NCBI RefSeq assembly: GCF_000497045.1
Contig: NW_015961951.1
Location: forward strand, 186,001-250,000
Length of the DNA: 64,000 nt
Direction: 5' to 3'
Source of the DNA: Kalmanozyma brasiliensis GHG001
Taxonomy: Eukaryota > Basidiomycota > Ustilaginomycetes > Ustilaginales
Each line of letters starts with the position of its first letter. Position 1 is the first letter of the stretch. Below, piece after piece: positions 28,618 through 37,623 of this stretch. A program made the position numbers and the translations under genes. The notes under the pieces are model-generated. The model had not been told where the DNA came from and did no database searches. It saw only the letters and a list, made by a program, of their open reading frames with translations.

Positions 28618-31282
28618 TGCGTGTGTGTGAAATGGGAAAAGCGCGGGTCCAAATTGAGTGTCCGTTGGCAGTCGGAGAAGGGCTGAGCGAGTCAACTGGG
28701 CGAGCGGGCGAGCGGGCGTGTTGCATGTGTGTGTGGGTGATGTGCTGTGCTGGCTGCGAGCTGCCCGGCTGGCTGGCTTTTGGAGCGGGCGCGCGGTGGG
28801 CGTGAAGGAATCTGTTCGGACTTGGAAAGAAAATTAAACGTTCAAAGGGCCGCGACAGTCAAGACCAAGGCGGAAAAAGGAAGCAACAAGAGACTCAGAC
28901 GGAGCCAGCAGCAGCCTCGGTGAAAGCAATTGCTCTTTTTATGATTTAAAAAATAAGATTGGAGTCGTTGTCGGTGTTGGCCACGGCCAAGAGGTCGTCG
29001 ATGTGGTTGCTGGCATCAGAGAGGGCTAGACTGACCGATTAAGCAGCACTGGTTGATCAAGAACAGGCTCAGGATGGAAGATGAACGGAAGAATGCCTTG
29101 AATGAGACCGATGCGTTGCTGTCGTTGCTATGCTGAAACATGTCAACCGCGTTGAGCAACGGCACTCCCGCTGCTGGCCTTGCAAGGTCGATAGAAAAGT
29201 CGGTGCATCCGACGTTGCACGCTTTCCTTCCCACGCCCCAGACGGAGCATATGCTTAAACGCGCAACATCATCGTCAAGCGTGAGTCTCTTGGATGGACC
29301 GAGCATGGATGCAGACTGGGCGAGGATGGGCAAAAAGCGAGCGAGCGTGTTGTGCGGGGCGTCATTTCGGGCGTGCCGTTCCGCTCGCGCATTCTTCTTC
29401 GTCGACTCGCGAAATTGCTGCAGAGCGCTGATCGCTTGCTCTCGGCTTGGTCCTTGCAGCAGCATGTGCGGGATCTTGCTCCGTGCAGTTGTCACAGGCC
29501 CTATTAATGCTTCTGCGTATTCGTGTGCCCTCGTGAGGACAATGATGGATTGGTTGGGGGCCGACTGATTCCATTCCCGGGGGAGAGTCTCAGACAGCAA
29601 ACAAAGAGGCTTGCAAGCAGCGCGAAGCGGGACCAAATGCTCTTCCAAACCTGAGACACCGCGTCGGACAAGCGAGGGTGCAAGCGGTGAGCCACCTTGA
29701 GGCGGGCTGCCTGGGCCCTGATTTTGGCACTGTTTCCACATCATCATCATGTCGATCAAACCAGCGCGTGTTCAGTGTGTCGTTTCCTTCGCTTAGCAGC
29801 TTGATTGCGTTCTTGCGCTGTTTTTAAACTTTAATTTTCCAGGGAGCACTTTGCAGACCCCAAGAAGGGGTGTCTTGGATGATTGAGACACACCTCCGTT
29901 GTCTCCTTTGTGAGCGATGATCCGATCGACAGAGGCAGGATCAATCAGCGCACGGATTCGAACGGCAGGAAGCGTGTCTGTGACAAAGATGGTCGGGCTG
30001 GCCGAGGCTCTTGGTCGATAGACCCCATTCTCGGCCAGACCGTCAGCGCGTTCTGCCTGGGATGCTCATGTCGGCTCTTCGCCGGGGCTGAACGAGCCCA
30101 AAGGGTCTTCCGATGGAGTGGCTCACCGTAATGAACAGATCTCAGTCCAGTCAGACCAGGTCTGTCCAAGGTATGCGCGCAGGACACCACGACCAAGGAG
30201 TTCCGAGATGCGGAGGCCAGCCACCAAGCCAAGCCTCGACCCCGCACGCGCGCGCGTGTTGGGATCGACGCGATGCAGCAGCCCGAGAGCAAAATCGGAC
30301 TCGCGCAAATGCCTCGTTGCAATTTTGGTCTGTCTCCCAGCTCGGCTCGAGACGCACTCTTAGTCGGTGGCCGCGACATGTCATCTCGAACGGCGCAACC
30401 AGGCTGGCCCTTCCGCACTCAGAAGCTCGCTCCGATGTTCCTTGCGTGGCAGTCCTGTCACATCCACGTCCCAAGCACACGCATTCTCCGGCACAGGGGG
30501 CCATAGAAGATGGCGCTTATTCGTTTAAGAGTCCGCCCTTGCCGAGCGGCGATTGCTCTTCTCATCTCGGCGACGACATCAGCGGCTTCTATTTCGCCAA
30601 GCCGGCGACGATACCAATACAGTAGGTCAATTGTACCCTTTGGTAAGCCACGTCGGACCACCAACTCACTCGGCAGCAACTCGAAATCGAGGCGGCTGTG
30701 GCTGCTGCGCAAAGATAAGAGACTTCGCCGACCAGACAGATGGCTTCGGCGTCCGCAGGACACGTGTACAACGAGGATCAGATCTGGTGTCACTGATGAA
30801 CATCACAGCGAGCAATTGAGGCTTGCCAGCATAAGTCTGTCTTTTCCTTGGCCCATCGAACCGAGTGAGCTACCGGACAGATAGGGGTGACGTGCAGCAT
30901 CTACCCGGCTAGACCCTGGCTGAGCTTGTGTCTTCCGCCGCCTCGCCTTGTTCTTCTCCAGGTCTCAGCCTCGAACACATGAGATCCGACGCCGGAACGC
31001 CTCCTTGTTTCCGCCTGATTGTCCTCCTCTCCAGCCAGCCACGCTTAGGACCCCTGCTTTATGCCTCTCGGCGGGCACCATTCCTTCCCAGCTCCTGCAG
31101 TGCAAGCCGATGATGCGCTTCCGTCCGCAATCTGAGGTTCGTTCGAGTCGCACCCTCACCATCTCCCGACGACCTCGTCTCTGCATCCAAGACGTTGCTC
31201 AGGAACAAACAACAACGCCGCCCCTTCCAAGCGAGCTCGTGTTGCGTGTCGGCTGAAATCACGTGAAGCTTGCCCGTCATTT

Positions 31283-31288
31283 ACGCGT
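31283..31288. promoter_or_regulatory. MCB-type ACGCGT upstream of RAD52
   Basis: ACGCGT, the MBF site of yeasts, 421 bp before the RAD52 ATG. A single 6-bp match has limited weight; it is listed because the mtSSB promoter carries the same box within a palindrome. Confidence 0.3.
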
Positions 31289-31426
31289 CTGCCGAGCAAA
31301 CGCGCACCTAACGCGAGCTGAGCCTGGCTTGGGTGGGCCCAGCATGCCGCCTTTTCATTTAAAATTCAAAGTCGCCTTGTGCTGCTGTGGAAATTTTCAC
31401 TCCACAGCGAGGCTTGTGTCACTCTC

Positions 31427-31444
31427 GGCTGAGTCAACTCAGCC
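31427..31444. promoter_or_regulatory. Dyad with Gcn4/AP-1 core (TGAGTCA)
   Basis: GGCTGAGTCAACTCAGCC: 8-bp inverted arms around a 2-bp centre, containing TGAGTCA, the bZIP (Gcn4/AP-1) consensus. A second dyad, CTGAGCTGGCTCAG, lies at 31469-31482. Both are 230-280 bp before the RAD52 ATG. Confidence 0.35.
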
Positions 31445-31708
31445 TTCCACTCTTCGGGCGTGGTTCAACTGAGCTGGCTCAGCATCCATTGCCGATTGCC
31501 ACCTACAGGCTCACCCTCTTGCACACCAACACCACCAGCTCGCCACATCTGGCATTCGTAGCATGCTTGCGCAAATGAGCTCTCGGTAGCTTGGTCAGAC
31601 CAGCTTCGCACTCTCCTCTTCCGGCGCACCCACTTGTGGACCAGTCTAGTCCTCTCGCACAACCGATTATCACGCCTTGCAGTCCCACAACAGGCGCACA
31701 AGTCATCT

Positions 31709-33859
31709 ATGAACTCGGCTGCCCTTTACTCAGCCAAACTCATCGCAGAGTTTGAAAAGCAGGACCTGGAACAACAGGAGCCTATCCCGAAATATCCATC
31801 CGACCATCCTTTCGGTGCCGACAGACCGGGGCCTTTTGGCGGCGCAGCAGCCGATCATCAACTTGACCACCGTAGTGGCGCTCGACTGGACGGCGACACT
31901 TTTGGCTCGGGCAGCGGGATGAGCAACTTTGCAGATTGGGATGCCGGGTATCCCGGCGGTGCGCCTGCCAATGGCACAGCCGCGCAATCCACAGAGCTCG
32001 TTGCACATGGCGCAGAGGCCGGCCCTTCGAGCGCCGCCTATCACCCTCGTGCGCTGACCAATTACGACTACCCGGGAGGGTGGGGAGCTCAGACCTTCAG
32101 CGGCGTCGGCGGATTGACCCAGGACAGCGCTTCGCGTATCGCCACTCTCCAAGCCAAGCTCAATCAGAGGCTCGGTCCCGAATACCTCTCGCAACGACCT
32201 GGGCCAGGCGGCGGCAAGAAGCTCACCTACATTGAAGGCTGGAAGCTCGTTGACCTGGCCAACGAAGTCTTCGGCTTCAACGGCTGGTCTACCACCATCG
32301 TGCGCCTCGAGGTCGACTATCTCGACTGCTCGCCCGACGGTACTCGCTTCAATGCCGGCGTCAGCTGCATCGTACGAGTTTCGTTGCGAGATGGTGCTTT
32401 TCACGAGGATGTTGGCTACGGCAGCGCCGATAACGCGAAACAGAAGCATGCAGCGCTTGAAAAGGGAAAGAAAGAGGCCGTCACCGATGCCACAAAACGA
32501 GCGCTCAAGAACTTTGGCAAGCTGCTCGGCAATTGCACTTACGATCACCAGTACTCGGCCAATGCGCTCAAGGTGAGCAATCCCCCGCCCAAGTTTGATG
32601 CTTCCGAGCTGCATCGTAGACCAGAGCTGCGTCCTGCCCAAGCACCAGCCCCGCAGCCTCCGCCGTCGGTCCAACCAGCAACAGCACCCCCATCGGCAGC
32701 ACGAGCGCAACCACCACCGCCAAACAACGTATCAGCTAGACCACCACCCCCGCAGCCTGCGCAAAGAGCAGCTCCGCCCGCACCCCGAGGCAACGAAACG
32801 GCCGCGCACGTACCAGGACGAGCACCAGCAGCACCGGCTGCAACGTCGTTGCAACAGCAAGTGCCAGCAAATGGCGTTTCAGCGGCCACTCGAGCTGTCA
32901 ACGGCAACGGCGCTGTCCGCAGCGAGCACCACAGTCCTGCCGAACGAAGCGACGAAACGAAAGACGAAGTGTCCGAGAGGCAGCAACGGTCTATGCTCGC
33001 TCGGCAGGCATATCTCGAGCGTCAGCAAGCCGAAGCGCGCAAAGCGGGGTCAGCAGAGACGCATCAGGTCGTCACAGCTGCCAATGGCGCACGCCGGCAC
33101 GCAGCCGAGTCGGAATTTGGCTCTGACTCGTTCGATGAGCAACTGACGGACGCGCTCGCCGGCTACGACGAGACCTCGATGGGCGATGCGGAAGCAGCCT
33201 CGCACGCGCTCGAGATGGAGATCGACGAGGCGCAGCGTCGAAGCGGCTCCAACGATCACGACGATAGCACCCTCCTGCATCCGAATCACAATGGCGCGGA
33301 TGACAGCGGAGTCGCCTTTATGAGCGGCGAGGAATCGATTTTGGTCAAACAAGAGAAAGTCAAAGCACTTGAGATGCGTCGATCCACCAGCCCGGTGAAG
33401 CAGGTCAAGACGGAAGCAGCTGTGCCGCGTCGAGCCGGGAGCGTGGGGCGGTTCATCTCCCCGCCGCCTCCGCAAGGTCCATCGGCTGCTCAGGCTGGTG
33501 CGCCTACAGCGACCCTCGTCAACGGAGTTGTCGCGAGAGGCTACACGAGCGGTGCCAATCTGATGCGCAACGGCACGACGTCGTTGTCAGCAGCCTCGAT
33601 GGGCGCGGGAGTGTCGCGCAATCCAGCTCCTCGACGAATGTACTCGACGACATTGAGCGGAATCGCAGGCGCCGAGGCGGCGGCGGGTAGCAACATTGTG
33701 GCCGGAAGGGCGACGGGCGAGCCTGTCAATCACGCCTACGTTCCAGGCGATGCAAGAGGTGTCAAGCGACCCAGCGATGCTCTTGCTGCGGCCGACAACG
33801 GCCGACCTATGCCACGGCAGCCAGCAGCAGCAGTCAATGGCAACGCGCGACAAGCATGA
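31709..33859 (+). CDS. RAD52: DNA recombination and repair protein Rad52
   Basis: 716 residues from ATG 31709; an in-frame ATG at 31634 would add 25 residues that do not look like Rad52. The N-terminal ~145 residues are Gly/Ser/Asp-rich. The annealing domain is at ~150-300: RIATLQAKLNQRLGPEYLSQ, YIEGWKLVDLANEVFGFNGW, LDCSPDGTRFNAGVSCIVRV, HEDVGYGSADNAKQKHAALE, EAVTDATKRALKNFGKLLGN. Known role: binding and annealing ssDNA and mediating Rad51 loading. The C-terminal half is Pro/Gln/Ala-rich and disordered, with no obvious Rad51-binding FVTA motif. It ends with a basic stretch, RGVKRPSD. It is longer than yeast Rad52 (~470-500 residues), mainly through the two disordered flanks. Confidence 0.95.
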   Translation: MNSAALYSAKLIAEFEKQDLEQQEPIPKYPSDHPFGADRPGPFGGAAADHQLDHRSGARLDGDTFGSGSGMSNFADWDAGYPGGAPANGTAAQSTELVAHGAEAGPSSAAYHPRALTNYDYPGGWGAQTFSGVGGLTQDSASRIATLQAKLNQRLGPEYLSQRPGPGGGKKLTYIEGWKLVDLANEVFGFNGWSTTIVRLEVDYLDCSPDGTRFNAGVSCIVRVSLRDGAFHEDVGYGSADNAKQKHAALEKGKKEAVTDATKRALKNFGKLLGNCTYDHQYSANALKVSNPPPKFDASELHRRPELRPAQAPAPQPPPSVQPATAPPSAARAQPPPPNNVSARPPPPQPAQRAAPPAPRGNETAAHVPGRAPAAPAATSLQQQVPANGVSAATRAVNGNGAVRSEHHSPAERSDETKDEVSERQQRSMLARQAYLERQQAEARKAGSAETHQVVTAANGARRHAAESEFGSDSFDEQLTDALAGYDETSMGDAEAASHALEMEIDEAQRRSGSNDHDDSTLLHPNHNGADDSGVAFMSGEESILVKQEKVKALEMRRSTSPVKQVKTEAAVPRRAGSVGRFISPPPPQGPSAAQAGAPTATLVNGVVARGYTSGANLMRNGTTSLSAASMGAGVSRNPAPRRMYSTTLSGIAGAEAAAGSNIVAGRATGEPVNHAYVPGDARGVKRPSDALAAADNGRPMPRQPAAAVNGNARQA

Positions 33860-34412
33860 CAGCATCAGTAGTAGCAATCCCATTCGCATTCATCTCAACT
33901 TCACGCTTGATCCTATCGGTGTCGCAAAATCTCTCGAGGTCGTGCGTGTGCGCGTCCGTCCAGCATGGGTTGAAGTCCAAGCTTGGATGCAGATGGTCAA
34001 GCAGTCGTGCATAAGATCAAGCGTGGAGTCGACGCTCGGGAATTTTAAAGCTTCTCCGTCCGCTGACGGGCGGGGGACCGGACCGCGTTATTCTGCTGGA
34101 TCGAGGTGGATCGGGGGGCCGGGGCGAGCAGGAAGGAATTCTTCCCAAGGCGGTAATTCGAGCCTCGATCGAGCTTGGGCGAGGGTGTGACTGTGTTTGC
34201 TCGGCTATCTCTCGAAATGAAGCCCCCAACTCACCGGTCTTGGGGGGGGAAGGCAACGAATGAGCGTCGAGTGTGATAATCTTCCTGTGATGCGATCTGT
34301 CCGAGCGTGCGTGCGATAACCTCCCCCCTCCCAGGAAGAACGCTTGAGCCAGTCCCGATCCCAATCTTCTCCCTCTCCCCCCATCATCATCATCATCAAC
34401 AAGTAGCACAAG
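33860..34412. other. Intergenic region RAD52/carrier
   Basis: 553 bp ending in a CT-rich segment and a (CAT)n run (34384-34399) just before the carrier ATG, typical of a 5' leader. No other gene is seen. Confidence 0.5.
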
Positions 34413-35409
34413 ATGACGACGTCGCAACCGAAACCGTTGCCGTTCTACGCGCAGTTCACGGCGGGCGCCATCGCCGGCGTCACGGAGCTCCTCTGCCTCT
34501 ACCCGCTCGATGTGGTCAAGACGCGCATGCAGCTGCAAACCAAGGCGGCGGCGGGCGCCGAACACTACAATGGCATGCTCGATGCCTTTCGCAAGATCAT
34601 CGCTAGCGAAGGGTGCGTCCACCTCCCACACATCCCTCTTCTCTCTTGCTTCTCTCGTACTGACAATTGATCTTTGATTTTGGTGTGGGTGTAGTGCGGG
34701 ACGATTGTATCGCGGCTTGGTGCCACCTCTGATGCTCGAGGCGCCCAAACGAGCGGTCAAGTTTGCAGCCAACGACTTCTGGGGCAAAACATACCGCAAT
34801 CTCACCGGTCAAGAAAAGATGACCCAATCTCTGTCGCTTCTGACGGGATGCAGTGCGGGTGCCACCGAATCCGTCGTCGTCGTCCCCTTTGAGCTGGTCA
34901 AGATTCGACTTCAGGACAAGGCACAGGCGCACCTCTACACGGGACCCATGGATGTGGTGTCCAAGATCATCAAGGCGGATGGCATCTTGGGGCTCTATGC
35001 AGGACTGGAGAGCACTTTTTGGCGTCACGTGCTGTGGAACGGTGGCTACTTTTCCGTCATCTTCGGTCTGAGGGCGCAGATGCCCAAGGCAAACGGCAAG
35101 GCGGAACAGCTCAGGAACGACTTCATCTGCGGTGCTGTCGGCGGTACGGTGGGTACCGTGCTCAACACCCCTGCCGACGTGGTCAAGTCGAGGATCCAAA
35201 ACACCCCCAACGTCAAGGGTGTGCCGAGAAAGTACAACTGGACCTTCCCAAGCATGGCCCTCATCGCCAAGGAGGAAGGCTTCGGCGCGCTCTACAAGGG
35301 GTTCACACCCAAGGTGCTCAGGTTGGCACCCGGAGGAGGTGTGTTGTTGCTCGTGGTCGAGGTCGTGCTCTCCCAGTTCAGGACGGCGTTGGGTCCTCCT
35401 TACATTTAA
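34413..35409 (+). CDS. ODC1: Mitochondrial 2-oxodicarboxylate carrier
   Basis: Two exons, 34413-34612 and 34695-35409, 304 residues. The intron 34613-34694 has GTGCGT, a TACTGAC branch site and a TAG acceptor; splicing joins IIASEG to AGRLYRGLVPP in frame. Three carrier repeats each with the signature: PLDVVKTRMQ, PFELVKIRLQ, PADVVKSRIQ. The block PLMLEAPKRAVKFAANDFWG is characteristic of the Odc1/Odc2 group, which exchanges 2-oxoadipate and 2-oxoglutarate across the inner membrane for lysine metabolism. Six transmembrane helices are expected. It converges on the 4E-BP-like gene. Confidence 0.92.
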
Positions 35410-35864
35410 ACAGCGGTGGAGGCGAAAGTGGTGCTGCACGAGGAAGGCAGCAAAAGGAGGAGGCGTGCTCCCGACGAGCGACGCGGATGATACGACGTCA
35501 AAAAGCTGCACCAAGATGTACTATGTTATCAACCCTAGACTTATTCACGACGCCGATGCAAGCCTGCAGAGACGACTGTGACTGCCGCGGCGAATCGCGG
35601 CAACAGCAGCTCAGACGTTGCTGCGTCTCACACTCGACGTTCGCGGCACATCAGGACGCGAGAAGGAAAGAAAACTGTGCATTGCGAGATGAAACATTTG
35701 CTTATGAACTTTGCTTTGGTACGAGACGAAGATGTGGGCAGGAACATGCGGGTGATGCTGAGACGGGGACATTTGGGCTACTTTCGATGCGGAACTTTGG
35801 ATTTGCTTTGAGGGACGAGGACCTGACTTGACGAGACTTGACGACGTTGCTTTGCTTGCGACAA
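35410..35864. other. Convergent 3' region
   Basis: 455 bp between the stop codons of the carrier and the 4E-BP-like gene, presumably the two 3'UTRs. No other feature was seen. Confidence 0.5.
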
Positions 35865-36158
35865 TTACAGATCCATCCTGAACGCTTCGTCGTCGCTCTC
35901 GTCCGCGTCTTCCGTCACTTTCTGACCATTGGCGCTGGGCTGCGGCTGCTCCTCCTCTCGGTCCACCTTGGGCGTGCGCGAGATGGCAGCGGGGACCTCG
36001 AACGCAGGGGGCGAGCGAGACAATGGGCTTGAGGCGAGCTGAAGCAGCTGATCGCGAGTATAGGAGATGCGTGGTGTTCCGCCCGGAGTCGTGCCGTACA
36101 AATTCGAGGCAGACGGAGTGGGGGCTGGGGTGGTGATGTTGATGTTTTGAGATGCCAT
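35865..36158 (-). CDS. eIF4E-binding protein (4E-BP-like) with TOS-like C-terminus
   Basis: 97 residues from ATG 36158, single exon. Three features of animal 4E-BPs occur in the right order and spacing: TTPGGTPRISY at residues 23-33 (compare TTPGGT, the priming phosphosite block), the eIF4E-binding motif YTRDQLL at 33-39 (YxxxxL plus hydrophobic), SP sites in SSPLSRSPP (43-51), and the very last residues FRMDL, which fit the mTORC1 docking TOS consensus (Phe, any, hydrophobic, Asp/Glu, hydrophobic; FEMDI in human 4E-BP1). The rest is disordered and acidic, as in the family. Length is close to the ~118 residues of human 4E-BP1. Inferred role: a TOR-regulated repressor of cap-dependent translation. 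A TATAAG box lies ~155 bp upstream. Confidence 0.82.
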   Translation of the reverse strand: MASQNINITTPAPTPSASNLYGTTPGGTPRISYTRDQLLQLASSPLSRSPPAFEVPAAISRTPKVDREEEQPQPSANGQKVTEDADESDDEAFRMDL

Positions 36159-37623
36159 TGTGTAGAGATACAGAGAAGAGACGGTACAAGGTTTGCAATG
36201 AGAACGGGAGACGAATGCGAAGAGAGGCAGAGGCGAGAGGCAGAAGGAGCAGCTCGGAACGATGGTGGAATGGGTCAATGGGATGAGAGGGTGACGAGGG
36301 AGGACCTGGCTTCTTATATGTCTCTCTCAACATCAAGCGAGGGGGTCCCAGCGGGGTCAACACCACTGCCTCAATGCAGGGTACCCTTGCATCTTTTCCC
36401 CCTCTCTTCTCGCATACAGAACATCATGCGGGCTATCTCTGACGTGTCATGCCCGCCAATTCACCGAGGGTGTTTGCGTCGATCATGAATGGTCCGTCCG
36501 CAGTGTTATCTTTGGGCGGCGAAATCACGCCTTGCTCTCCCCTCGTGACCTGCACGAGTCTTATTTAGAGAAGCGGATTTTCCCCACAGCGACGGATGCA
36601 GTTCTTATCGAGCAAGGGTCGCACGCAATCAGAGCGGCTCGTGTGATTCGTCGTCCACCTTAGCTGATTCGACAGCTATCAGAGGTGAAAGCTTGTGATA
36701 CCGGTTCGCATTGCGTTGATCGACGCAGACAAAGCAAGCTTATGCAGCTATGGAATGGAATGACGGAGGTCTCGCACGTCTGACAGGTGATTATGGCGCA
36801 GGCATGAACAATGATCACGAGCGCTAAGATGAGTCATGACAAAAATGGTCTCCTCAACAATGGTCTCGACGACGCTAATCACAATCTGCTGTGATGGACG
36901 GCTGCGTGAGTTGCAGCAGACACCCTGTGCCAGACGCCGAGACGGATGGTCTATCTAATCTTTGCGTTGCGACTCTTATCCAGAACGCACAGATCCAACA
37001 ACCCGGTTCAGCCCGCTTTCAACAGACCCTGGCCGGTCGTCTGGTACAAGCGCCTAGGTTCCGATCTGGACGCCGAACGGCAGCTAGCCTATGGAGGAGT
37101 GAATCGCGAAGAGATAGCCAGTCTTGAAGCTGCCTCCTCGTGTGGCAGATCGGAACGAGATCCCATCACATACGGCCCCCGATTTGGGCGAGCTGTCTGT
37201 GTTCGTTTTATGCCGCCGGCACCCGCTTGGCTCGCGTCGCAAAGCGAACTCGTGCCCCACCGCTTGCCTTCTCGCCGCGTCTTCTTTACAGCATCTGCCC
37301 CTCGACCAAGAACTTGGTCAAGACTCGATCTGTCGACATTACCCTCAGTGCATGGTTAAAGCACAGCTCTTTCGCCGTCTGTCCAGCTTGCCGCTTGCGA
37401 AGGGTAATCAGCTTGCCTAGGTCGACCTTTCCTAGTAGAGTCGTTGCAGCCCTCGATCTTGGAGCTTGGTCACCGCGATCAGCGCTGCTCGCCACACACT
37501 CAGTGTTGGAAGCAGTCCCGGGTGCGATCGTGATTCCACTCCTCTCTGCTTCTCAGAAGCCAGACGATGTGGACCACGCTGCTTGAAAAGTCATTGCGCT
37601 GCAAAGGGTGACGAATGTGTCGA
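36159..37623. other. Intergenic region 4E-BP-like/TSR1 3' end
   Basis: 1465 bp. The first ~200 bp are the promoter and leader of the 4E-BP-like gene. The rest holds only short frames (for example 36946-37359 plus) without conserved features. No tRNA-like T-loop was found. Confidence 0.45.
36313..36318 (-). promoter_or_regulatory. TATA-like box (TATAAG)
   Basis: TATAAG on the minus strand, ~155 bp before the 4E-BP-like ATG. Candidate core promoter; the start site is not visible. Confidence 0.3.

Larger units (their letters stand above)
27902..31708. other. 3.8-kb region without a convincing gene
   Basis: On the minus strand 27902-28560 is very pyrimidine-rich, fitting a long KIN4 5' leader. 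A (GT)10 microsatellite lies at 28598-28617. From 28.8 to 31.2 kb I see only short, low-quality frames (29016-29759 minus is the longest, 247 codons, without family features). The last 450 bp before RAD52 hold an ACGCGT box and short dyads (separate entries). A non-coding RNA or a multi-exon gene cannot be excluded. Confidence 0.45.

Noticed and set aside
29016..29759. 247-codon minus-strand frame in the 3.8-kb gap
   Set aside because: Starts with a Met run, has no recognisable motif or helix pattern and no good start context; length alone is not enough in GC-rich DNA.
29945..30010. GATTCGAAC word resembling a tRNA T-loop (minus strand)
   Set aside because: The flanking 5-bp stems do not pair and no acceptor stem can be formed.
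30113..30625. 170-codon plus-strand frame
   Set aside because: Overlaps several equally long frames on both strands, and the composition looks random.
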